Positions 1 through 7,211 of a stretch of DNA of 64,000 bases are shown here, piece after piece. Position 1 is the stretch's first letter. Each line of letters begins with the position of its first letter. The notes under the pieces were generated by a model that saw nothing but the letters and a program-made list of their open reading frames with translations, did not search any database and was not told where the DNA came from. Both the position numbers and the translations under genes were made by a program. Location: the NCBI RefSeq assembly GCF_003233845.1, contig NZ_QKRB01000060.1, forward strand, positions 1 through 64,000, given 5' to 3'. Origin of the DNA: Paenibacillus sambharensis. GTDB lineage: Bacteria > Bacillota > Bacilli > Paenibacillales > Paenibacillaceae.

Positions 1-50
1 TGTTTATTGCATACTAAAAATGCCGAAGATTGCAGCGTAAAAATGCTCAA
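1..50 (+). repeat. IS21 left terminal repeat region
   Basis: This terminal segment matches the right end (2371-2423) in inverted orientation. It holds two internal AAAAATGC repeats, near 17 and 41, separated by ATTGCAGC. It is the probable IstA binding and cleavage end. Confidence 0.75.
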
Positions 51-138
51 CTAGAAAGCAAAAAAGAGACACTTGTCAGGATCCCAACTTCCTCCTATCG
101 TTAAGTTTGACGAGAACTAGCGAAGGAGTTACGAAAGG

Positions 139-1626
139 ATGCTGAAAATGCCTCAACAACAATATATCAGATTTTTACGGGAAGCAGAAGGGCTTTCGGT
201 AAACGAAATTGCTAGAGAAATGGGCATACATTGGCGGACAGCCAAGAAATATGCGGATCAGTCCAACTGGAATGAATCGCTGAAGAAAAAGAAGAGCAGA
301 AGCCCGGTCATGGGGCCGTTTATGGATATCGTAGACACCTGGCTGGAGGAGGACCGCCTGCTCCCACGGAAGCAACGGCACACGGGAGTGCGAGTGTTCC
401 AGCGTTTGCGAGACGAGTATGAGTTTACCGGCGGACAGCGTACCGTGCTTGCTTATGTAAAGAAGCGTAAGGCAGAATTGGCTCTGGAACGCGCCAAAAT
501 CTACGAGCGGCTCGAGCATCCAGCCGGTGAAGCGCAAGTGGATTTCACGACGATTGAGGTGAGCCAAGACCAGGAGCTGCTGACCTATAAACTGCTGGTC
601 ATCTCGTTTCCTTACAGCAACGCAGCGTACGTTTATCCGACCCCAGCAGAAAACCAGGAATGCTTTCTGGAAGCGTTAAAGCAATGCTTCGAGCAAATTG
701 GAGGGGTTCCTTCTCGGATTTGGTTCGATAATCTGTCTGCTGCGGTTGTACATATTGAGAAGCATGGTGAACGGCAATTAACGGACGGGTTTCAGCGATT
801 TTGTGCGCATTATCGGTTCGAAGCAGTGTTCTGCAACCCGTACAGCGGACATGAGAAAGGACATGTTGAGAATAAATGTGGGTACTCGAAACGGAACTGG
901 GCTGTCCCGATCCCGATTTATGAGAGCCACGAGCAGCTTGCTGCTGTGTTTGCTAAGCAAGCCTTGCTAGACCAAGAGCGTACACACTATGCCAAGGGGC
1001 AGCGAATCGCTGACTTGTGGGAAGAGGAACGGGCAAAGTTACTTGTCTTGCCGGAGGTGGCTTTTGAAGCCTTTCGTATATCTGCTGCGGCGGTCAATAA
1101 ATACGGAGAGATTCGAGTGGATGAAACCACCATTCCTATGCTGGGACTGGTTCAACCAGGAAGCCAGGTCATGATCCAAACCTACTGGGACCGCCTGGTT
1201 ATCCTCAATAACAACCACCAGCTCGTAAGAGAAATCCCTCGGCCTTACACTGGCAAGACCGCTGACATTCCGTGGGAACAAGTCTTTACTAACTTGCTGC
1301 GCAAGCCGCGAAGTGTGACTCACTCTCAGTTCATTCGCATGCTGCCGCAAACGTTGCAGCTCTATGCTACGGTAAAGGAACTAGATATGCGCAAGGAACG
1401 CCTCCTAGCCCTAGCCCACTGGAGCAGCGTGTACACGATGAGGGAAATAGAGGATGCTCTCCACCTTCTCGGTACAGAAGCTACCGTTGAACGTATAACC
1501 GCTGTTCTCGGCATGAGGTCAGGCAGTCGGGATATACCGTCCGTTTTAGAGGAGACAATCTCACCGCCGAGTACCAAAGTGGAGTTTTCACTACAGCGCT
1601 ATGACAAGCTGACGGGGGTGAGCTGA
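139..1626 (+). CDS. istA: IS21 family transposase IstA
   Basis: DDE transposase that cuts and joins IS21 ends with help from the IstB ATPase. Of the 495 residues, the N-terminus (about 10-45) forms a helix-turn-helix (LSVNEIAREMGIHWRTAKKY). The catalytic core follows, with acidic residues in recognisable contexts: D135 in QVDFTT, D197 in WFDN and E244 in GHVENK. The C-terminal third matches the IstA tail that binds the IstB partner. Full length for the family. The start follows a GAAGGAG motif near 121. The gene ends two bases before istB, so the two are translated together. No frameshift or internal stop is seen. Confidence 0.95.
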   Translation: MLKMPQQQYIRFLREAEGLSVNEIAREMGIHWRTAKKYADQSNWNESLKKKKSRSPVMGPFMDIVDTWLEEDRLLPRKQRHTGVRVFQRLRDEYEFTGGQRTVLAYVKKRKAELALERAKIYERLEHPAGEAQVDFTTIEVSQDQELLTYKLLVISFPYSNAAYVYPTPAENQECFLEALKQCFEQIGGVPSRIWFDNLSAAVVHIEKHGERQLTDGFQRFCAHYRFEAVFCNPYSGHEKGHVENKCGYSKRNWAVPIPIYESHEQLAAVFAKQALLDQERTHYAKGQRIADLWEEERAKLLVLPEVAFEAFRISAAAVNKYGEIRVDETTIPMLGLVQPGSQVMIQTYWDRLVILNNNHQLVREIPRPYTGKTADIPWEQVFTNLLRKPRSVTHSQFIRMLPQTLQLYATVKELDMRKERLLALAHWSSVYTMREIEDALHLLGTEATVERITAVLGMRSGSRDIPSVLEETISPPSTKVEFSLQRYDKLTGVS

Positions 1627-1627
1627 C

Positions 1628-2353
1628 ATGAAGCCAGAACTGGCCGATTTGTGCCGGCAGCTGCGGCTGGCACATGTCGTCGAACATGTTGCGCTGCAGC
1701 AGGACGAACAGCTGCATGGTGTGGTTCTGCAACTGCTAACGGCTGAACTGGATGGCCGCAGGCGTGCGAAACTGGGTAAGCTTGTCCAACAAGCTGGATT
1801 CCCACATATTAAGACCTTTGAGGGCTATGTGTATGACCACATCTCCTTTCCAAGCGGCAGCAGTCCCGCCATGCTGCTGGAACTCGGGTGGTTGGAGCGT
1901 AAGGAGAACCTGCTGCTCATGGGGGCAGTAGGCACCGGAAAAACGCATATGGCTACAGCACTCGGCGTAGAAGCATGCCGCCAAGGCAAGGCGGTGCAGT
2001 TTTACCGCGCTTCGGATCTAGTGGCTTTGCTGCAGGAGAAGTTTGCCTCAGGAACGGTGAACCGATTACGGGAGAAACTGCGAAAGGCTGACTTACTCAT
2101 CTTGGATGAGGTCGGTTATGTACCTTTCAGCCAGACCGGCTCTGAGCTATTGTTTAATGTGATTGCCGACTGTTACGAAAGACAAAGCGTGATTGTAACG
2201 TCCAACTTAGAATTTGGCCAGTGGACGTCGATTTTCGGAGATACTAAGCTGACTTCCGCTCTTGTGGACCGGCTGGTACACCATGCTCATATTCTCTCAT
2301 TCACGGGTGAGAGCTTCCGCTTCAAGCAAGCGATGGAACGAGTCCCCGTATAG
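1628..2353 (+). CDS. istB: IS21 family helper ATPase IstB
   Basis: AAA+ ATPase of the DnaC/IstB family that selects target DNA and stimulates IstA. The 241-residue protein shows Walker A GAVGTGKTH near residues 98-106 and Walker B LLILDEVGY near 155-163. Arginine-rich sensor segments such as LVDRLVHH come before the C-terminus. The length is normal for the family. The ATG follows the GGGGGTGAGC segment formed by the end of istA, so the genes are translationally coupled. The gene is intact. Confidence 0.95.
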   Translation: MKPELADLCRQLRLAHVVEHVALQQDEQLHGVVLQLLTAELDGRRRAKLGKLVQQAGFPHIKTFEGYVYDHISFPSGSSPAMLLELGWLERKENLLLMGAVGTGKTHMATALGVEACRQGKAVQFYRASDLVALLQEKFASGTVNRLREKLRKADLLILDEVGYVPFSQTGSELLFNVIADCYERQSVIVTSNLEFGQWTSIFGDTKLTSALVDRLVHHAHILSFTGESFRFKQAMERVPV

Positions 2354-2370
2354 CTTCATATCCTGGCAAA

Positions 2371-2423
2371 TCTCTTAGGCACTTTTTGCTGCAATATTGA
2401 GCACTTTTTGCTTGCAAAACACA
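2371..2423 (+). repeat. IS21 right terminal repeat region
   Basis: Holds GGCACTTTTTGC and GAGCACTTTTTGC separated by a segment whose complement contains ATTGCAGC. It mirrors the left end. The outer boundary is set at 2423 because the complement then begins TGT, like the left end. Confidence 0.75.
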
Positions 2424-2500
2424 AGGCCTACTTCCGCGATCATGCGCCGGAGTCAATGGACAGGACCGGCGGAGAAGTGGAGCAGATGGATTTGTTTTAG
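2424..2500 (+). pseudogene. C-terminal remnant of a gene interrupted by the IS21 element
   Basis: Directly after the IS end, an open frame runs about 25 codons (KAYFRDHAPESMDRTGG..., ending EQMDLF) to a TAG at 2498. A strong terminator follows. The base composition is host-like. The fragment is too short to name the gene. Its 5' part would have to lie upstream of the element, outside the window. The reading is an inference from frame, position and terminator. Confidence 0.5.
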
Positions 2501-2540
2501 TGTTTGTTGGATCGGTGCACGTGGTGTTTTTGATGGAACG

Positions 2541-2580
2541 GAGGGTGCGAGCCTGAATAGGCTGCGGCCCTCTTATTTTT
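2541..2580 (+). terminator. Rho-independent terminator
   Basis: GAGGG-TGCG-AGCCT pairs with AGGCT-GCGG-CCCTC around a GAAT loop (2541-2572), followed by TTATTTTT. It ends the interrupted gene before it. Confidence 0.8.
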
Positions 2581-2607
2581 GTCTTAGTTGGCATTGGCTA
2601 TATTCAG

Positions 2608-3012
2608 CTAAATATCGGAGTCATCAGCTACAACCGGTATTAATGGCGATAAAAATGGGTCATTTTTTTCTTCAACGTTTCCCCTCGCAAGAACATATAC
2701 TTTAAACTCATTAGAATGTTTTGGGTGCTCATTATTAAAAACATAGAGCATGCCATATGAACCAGGAGCAATAATCCCTATGTTATTCATTATTTCTGCT
2801 GGACTAAATTTTGATGAAGGCTCACGATTCCATAAGCCCGTCATCCAAAGATGATATTGTCCATTTATCGCCTTCATGTCTAACACATCTACATTCGGTT
2901 GTAAATCTTCAATATACTTTTTAACTTTTTCATAAATGTTTACTTTTCCCCCGTTACCTGCCTCATCACCAGTGCCTTCTATAACAACCGCCCAACCATG
3001 GTATTGATACAT
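2608..3012 (-). CDS. Imm7-family immunity protein
   Basis: A 134-residue cytosolic protein resembling the Imm7 family, small immunity proteins that neutralise polymorphic toxins. The opening MYQYHGWAVV is typical of that family. An internal stretch NGQYHLWMTGLWN and a late GSYGMLYVFNNE also fit. There is no signal peptide or membrane segment. The start is supported by an AGGTGA-type ribosome site just upstream on the minus strand. No Imm7 toxin partner is next to it. It may be an orphan immunity that protects against neighbours' toxins, as is common in such clusters. The name rests on pattern memory only. Confidence 0.7.
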   Translation of the reverse strand: MYQYHGWAVVIEGTGDEAGNGGKVNIYEKVKKYIEDLQPNVDVLDMKAINGQYHLWMTGLWNREPSSKFSPAEIMNNIGIIAPGSYGMLYVFNNEHPKHSNEFKVYVLARGNVEEKNDPFLSPLIPVVADDSDI

Positions 3013-3280
3013 ATGTTCACCTCATGAGTCGTATAAAGACATGCTACCAATCATGTAAGTACTTTCTTTCGGATACTTATAGAAAACGCAACTAATCACG
3101 ACCTAATTCTATCGGGTCTTTATAGCAACAATCACTCTTGTATGGTAGTTCTCAAGAATAGCATGGTAAAATCGTTTGATTGTGTGTCATGACATCAAAT
3201 CTTCTGCTGGTTAACCAGTAGGTATATTAGCTAGTTTTAAGCCGAATCCTGTTCCCAGCCTATTCATTACCGCAACCCTT

Positions 3281-3321
3281 ACAATAATTAAAGATGACTC
3301 CTATGTAATATAGGAATCATC
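3281..3321 (-). terminator. Hairpin overlapping the end of the 64-residue immunity gene
   Basis: GATGACTCCTAT (3293-3304) pairs with ATAGGAATCATC (3310-3321) around GTAAT. On the minus strand it is followed by TTTAATTATT. The TAG stop of the short upstream gene lies in the hairpin. It could be a weak terminator. Confidence 0.45.
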
Positions 3322-3495
3322 TCCTAAGGTTAAAGTCCTAACACTCTCGGTTTCGGATAACTGGGCAACATTATATTCTCCCCAGTAGCTACTTTCATGC
3401 TCTTCAAAGCATATGTTTAAGAGGTTTTGTAAATCCTTGGACACAAGTTCCATATCATCAATACTTATACCAAACTTTAAATACCTATTCGTCAT
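3301..3495 (-). CDS. Short immunity-like protein, probably truncated
   Basis: A 64-residue product with a good GGTGA ribosome site before MTNRYLKFGIS. The sequence (two hydrophilic helices, then HESSYWGEYN) resembles the first half of small immunity proteins that usually exceed 100 residues. The frame stops at a TAG inside a hairpin. The same frame then stays open for about 27 more codons before another stop. So either the gene was cut short by a nonsense mutation or the short form is real. It lies between Imm7 and another immunity gene on the minus strand. I cannot name the family with confidence. Confidence 0.45.
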   Translation of the reverse strand: MTNRYLKFGISIDDMELVSKDLQNLLNICFEEHESSYWGEYNVAQLSETESVRTLTLGDDSYIT

Positions 3496-3655
3496 GGTGT
3501 CACCATTAAACTTGGTCTTTTAAGAGCTTGTTCTACACTCTCATAAAGCATAAAACTGACAGGGCGACTGCTCGGCCTTTTGGTTTTCATGGTAGAAACT
3601 GGTTATCTAAATTGTCTTCCAGGTTTTTATGCAACGATAGTGCCGCTAGCTACAA

Positions 3656-3922
3656 TTATGAGTTAATTATTTCGTTCCGCATCTTACAAATTAGTTCGTC
3701 TTCATCCATTGTTATAGGATATAAATCACCATCTTCAAAAAGATTTTTGGTAGCTTCGTCATAACTATCGGCATATTCAATAACGTATGATTTTAACTTG
3801 TTAATAAAGGTTAATTTAAGATATTTCCCTTCAGATTCATAAACAACAGAATTATTGATTACTTTTTCCTTGTAATTTAGTTCTTTAAATAATGAAATGA
3901 TTTTATTTTCAACTGTCTCCAT
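3656..3922 (-). CDS. Putative cognate immunity protein of the adjacent toxin
   Basis: An 88-residue acidic protein encoded 16 bases downstream of the toxin gene on the same strand, the position where cognate immunity genes normally sit. It has alternating helix and strand patterning (KYLKLTFINKLKSYVIEY) and an acidic C-terminal half (DLYPITMDEDE), fitting a binder of a basic nuclease domain. It has no signal peptide or membrane segment. It loosely recalls Imm59-type proteins, but I would not assign the family without a profile search. The AT-rich coding differs from the GC-rich N-terminal part of the toxin, as is usual for exchangeable toxin-tip and immunity pairs. Confidence 0.6.
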   Translation of the reverse strand: METVENKIISLFKELNYKEKVINNSVVYESEGKYLKLTFINKLKSYVIEYADSYDEATKNLFEDGDLYPITMDEDELICKMRNEIINS

Positions 3923-3938
3923 GTGTCACCTCTACTTT

Positions 3939-5675
3939 TTATTCTAAAGGATTTCCGTCCATATCAAATCTTTGTGTTCCTGTACTGCCTGAAGATATTT
4001 TATAGTATGGTACATCCCCATGATAACTACTTCCCGGATGGTACTGTAGTATTCTGTCACCACCCCAATTAATTTTAAAGCCTCCACCTTCTTCAAAAGG
4101 CACTCCTGTATAGTTTCGACTCTTATTTAGTGGTGATGGATTATACCCATTATCATTTAGGTACTTATAAAGTTCTTCAGGTGTAACCCCTTTTAACTTA
4201 CTAGGGTCATTCAAGATGTCATCTAATCCTTTAATATTGCTTAAAACATTACCAGTCCCCTCAGCCTTCTCATCCATAGCCCGCAGGTAATTCTCCTGCA
4301 CGGCATTCTTCTTGGGCGGCAGCTCCTGCTTGCCTCCATCCATGAGGCGGACATCAGGCATTCCCGGGCCTCCTGCGGGAGCAAAATTCAGCGGGCGGAG
4401 CCATCCGGGATCTGCCAGCCGCTGACCAGCGAGCTTTGCATTGTCCAACAGCATGACTGCGCCCTGGCGGATCTGAATGCTTACGTCATCCAGACGGGTC
4501 CCAGCCTTCCCGGCGACAGAGATGACTCCCCTTGCGCTCTTGAGAGCCACGCCGCCAGCAGCGGCATAGACAACCTCACGGCCCAGCGTCTCGCCAATTA
4601 ATCTGGCCTGTTCGTTCGGAGAAAGTGCAAAGAATTCTTCCGCCGTCATCTTCAGGTTGGTAGCCTTATTATTCACATACAGGAACGGGTCGTCTATCAG
4701 CTTGTTCGTTTCATTATAGATATCTATTGAAATCTGCTTGGCGCCTTCGCCTATTGCCTTGGCCGTTCCCCACGGATCATCGTACAAGTCATAGCCAAAT
4801 GAAGCGATACCCATTACCCCGGATTTGCCGCCCTCGTACAGTCCTTCTGCGAGATCAATGCCCCAGAACCTGGGCTCTGCCGCATTCGCATCCTGGATCT
4901 CCTTCAGCTTCTCGGCCGCAATATGCCAATCCCAGTAGGGCAGCCCTTCGAATGTAACCGGGTGAAAGCCTTTCTTCGCCACATAAGCGAGGAAGTCTAG
5001 TATATCGGCATCCAGCTTGTCCCCGGAGAACAGCTGATCCACATCCACCAGCTTCTTGCGCTCAGCACCATAGGCTGCTATCAAGAGGTTCAAATTGTCT
5101 ATGTTCACCGGCTTCGGCTGCGAATTCCGGACATTCAGCACAACCAAGCTCACCTGTTCTATTACAAATTCCGTAATAGCGGCTAGGATCTGAGCTGAGC
5201 CTGCTATTAACTGCTGCAGAGTCTCTGCTGCCCGTTCTTCAGCATCATCTATCAGTCCCGCTATCTGTGGCAGCAACCCGCCCAGCTTCTTAGCCAGCAG
5301 CTGGACCCGGACATCTACTTCCTCCCAATCCACCGGCCGGAAAGCTGCTTCATTCACCGAACGGCCGGCAAGCTCCTCCACAGCCGCTGCCCGGCTTATC
5401 AGCTGCCGCTCCGCATTGTCGTAACGCTGCACTGACTGCAGCACAAAAGACTCCAGCCGGGCTATCCGCTCGGTGATCCGGCTGGCATCCGCAGCCGCTT
5501 GGGTTAACCTGCTATGTATGCCGCGCCTTGCACCAATTGCGCTATCCAGCCTATTCTTCACGGCCTGTACATGCTGGGGCACAGGGGAGAGCCTTCGACC
5601 TGCTGTACCCAGCTGTACCGTGCTGCTACTCACCTGGGCCAAATCGATTATCAGCCGCTGCATTTTTCTTCTCAC
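3939..5675 (-). CDS. Polymorphic toxin with LXG-like N-terminal domain and C-terminal toxin domain
   Basis: A 578-residue, probably exported toxin. The N-terminal 100 residues (RLIIDL..., then ARRGIHSRLTQAAADA) share a motif with the two toxins at 31.7 and 35.9 kb (ARRGIGGRLSQAAADA) and suit a helical secretion domain of the LXG/WXG type. The middle is helical with a small-residue segment near 370-385 (VVYAAAGGVALKSARG). The last 110 residues form a separate domain with GGGFKINWGGDRI, QYHPGSSYHGDVPYYKI and a short RFDMDGNPLE tail. The histidines and tyrosines suggest an RNase-like warhead, but the family is not identified. The last 250 bp are AT-rich, marking the exchangeable tip. An internal ATG at codon 5 is an alternative start. 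Confidence 0.75.
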   Translation of the reverse strand: MRRKMQRLIIDLAQVSSSTVQLGTAGRRLSPVPQHVQAVKNRLDSAIGARRGIHSRLTQAAADASRITERIARLESFVLQSVQRYDNAERQLISRAAAVEELAGRSVNEAAFRPVDWEEVDVRVQLLAKKLGGLLPQIAGLIDDAEERAAETLQQLIAGSAQILAAITEFVIEQVSLVVLNVRNSQPKPVNIDNLNLLIAAYGAERKKLVDVDQLFSGDKLDADILDFLAYVAKKGFHPVTFEGLPYWDWHIAAEKLKEIQDANAAEPRFWGIDLAEGLYEGGKSGVMGIASFGYDLYDDPWGTAKAIGEGAKQISIDIYNETNKLIDDPFLYVNNKATNLKMTAEEFFALSPNEQARLIGETLGREVVYAAAGGVALKSARGVISVAGKAGTRLDDVSIQIRQGAVMLLDNAKLAGQRLADPGWLRPLNFAPAGGPGMPDVRLMDGGKQELPPKKNAVQENYLRAMDEKAEGTGNVLSNIKGLDDILNDPSKLKGVTPEELYKYLNDNGYNPSPLNKSRNYTGVPFEEGGGFKINWGGDRILQYHPGSSYHGDVPYYKISSGSTGTQRFDMDGNPLE

Positions 5676-5942
5676 TTCCCTGTCTGTAGCACTCTTGCTT
5701 CCATAGCAAACCTACTTATTCGCTGTTCTTCCATAAATAACCTCCCGTAATATCTGCACAAAATTGGACAATTTTTTAAAATGTGCAATTCCCCAGCTTA
5801 ATAGGAAGGAGATTAACGAGTGCCCGGTTAGAAACGATCCTGCCGCGCTCGTAATACTTTCGCCCTGTTCGTAACGGCATCACTAAGCGAAAATGAATTC
5901 ACACATTGTTTATTCCATTCGACAAGTTAGGAGCAGACCGAA

Positions 5943-7208
5943 ATGGCAATTGTTCAAATCAGATCCACCAACCCGCAGTTTTCGTTTCTCATTAAGAAGA
6001 ACCCGAACACCGGCATGATGCTGCGCTCGGTTCGCAAGGGCATGGCTTATGGCTGGTACACGTATGACCAGACCTATAATGTGTATTTCAAGGATGCGGA
6101 CAACGAAATTTCCTATAAGCAGCACGAGCAGGAAAACTTCGAATACCTGAATGTCTCCAGATACAACACGCCGCTGTTTCCGCTTAATGCGATCAATGAG
6201 TTTTTCTCCGCACCGCTGAAGGCGCAGGCTGAACGGGATGTGGAAGGGTACGAGCACACCTTCTTCATCAGCATGATCCATATTGAACGGGACCGTTACA
6301 TCGAGTTTTTCGAGAAGCACTTGAAGGATTTCTCGTTTGCGATGACCCATCAGGCTCACAAGAGCTATTCGCTGACGATCACAACGAACAAGAGTCTGTA
6401 TCAGCTCCTGCATGCCGTAAGTGTGCTGTGCCTGTTCCTGTCAATGTTCGGCAATGAATACATCGATATCTCGGACAGCATCCTCGACAAGTACATTAAG
6501 AGCGTGAATGTGATCGATGCGCCGTTTTACATACGCAGTCTGTTCGTCCGCAACTTCCTATCCTCCAGAGACCGGTTCCAGAAGTACAAGGCGGAGCTGG
6601 AGAAGACGGAGCGGTACGCTATTCAGTTCGCATATGGCGGCACGGCACTGCAGCGGAGAAATTACATTGGAAGCGCCCTGCCGTTCAACAAGTCGATCCT
6701 GGATGTGGGCTGCGGGGAAGGGTTCTATGCCATTCCGTATGCCGGGAAAATCGAGGGCAGCTACTACGCGATCGACATCAACGAGGAGCTGCTTGAGAAG
6801 GTGAAGCGCAAGGCGGAGACCAAGGAAATCGACAATATCGTCACCTTCGCCTCGATCGATCTGTTCCTGGAGAGCTACAGCGGCGAGCAGGTTGATGTGA
6901 TTTTGACCGAGGTTATTGAGCATATGAGCCAGGAGGAGGCCAGGCAGCTGATCCATCAGATCTGCAGGCATGTGGATTTTGACCACTTCATCATTACGAC
7001 GCCTAACGCGGATTTCAATCGTTATTACGAGCTGAGCGATTTCCGGCATGAGGATCACAAGTGGGAGATGGGCGAGGAGGCGTTCCAGCAGTGGATGCGC
7101 GAGGTCATACAAGAGGCAGACATGCAGGCTGAGTTCGTGGCCGTTGGAGATGGCGTCAATCATATACGAACGACTCAAGGTGTTATTTTGAAGAAAAGGG
7201 GGGCTTGA
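5943..7208 (+). CDS. hen1: Hen1-type RNA 3'-terminal ribose 2'-O-methyltransferase (divergent)
   Basis: Bacterial Hen1 methylates the 2'-OH of the 3' end at a broken RNA, marking it before Pnkp reseals the break. The C-terminal half holds the SAM motif ILDVGCGEGFY near residue 254, the metal-binding EVIEH near 323-327, TTPN, and FRHEDHKWEM near 365-374. That order of Glu, Glu-His and His residues is the Hen1 signature. The N-terminal half (FSFLIKKNP..., later SRYNTPLFPLNAI) looks like a remote form of the ligase-activating domain of Hen1. The 421 residues are slightly shorter than well-known examples. ATG follows AGGAG with 9-base spacing. It ends 3 bases before pnkp, so the two form an operon. 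Confidence 0.85.
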   Translation: MAIVQIRSTNPQFSFLIKKNPNTGMMLRSVRKGMAYGWYTYDQTYNVYFKDADNEISYKQHEQENFEYLNVSRYNTPLFPLNAINEFFSAPLKAQAERDVEGYEHTFFISMIHIERDRYIEFFEKHLKDFSFAMTHQAHKSYSLTITTNKSLYQLLHAVSVLCLFLSMFGNEYIDISDSILDKYIKSVNVIDAPFYIRSLFVRNFLSSRDRFQKYKAELEKTERYAIQFAYGGTALQRRNYIGSALPFNKSILDVGCGEGFYAIPYAGKIEGSYYAIDINEELLEKVKRKAETKEIDNIVTFASIDLFLESYSGEQVDVILTEVIEHMSQEEARQLIHQICRHVDFDHFIITTPNADFNRYYELSDFRHEDHKWEMGEEAFQQWMREVIQEADMQAEFVAVGDGVNHIRTTQGVILKKRGA

Positions 7209-7211
7209 CCC

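Larger units (their letters stand above)
1..2423 (+). mobile_element. IS21-family insertion sequence
   Basis: The element carries the istA-istB gene pair typical of IS21. Both ends can be read. The left end starts TGTTTATTGCA at base 1, and the reverse complement of the right end starts TGTGTTTTGCA at base 2423. Both continue into AAAA-rich blocks and a shared ATTGCAGC. Each end holds two copies of an AAAAA(G)TGC repeat (about 17-50 on the left, 2371-2412 on the right), as expected for multiple transposase-binding sites. Target duplications cannot be checked because the left flank lies outside the window. Both genes are open, so the copy may be active. Confidence 0.9.
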
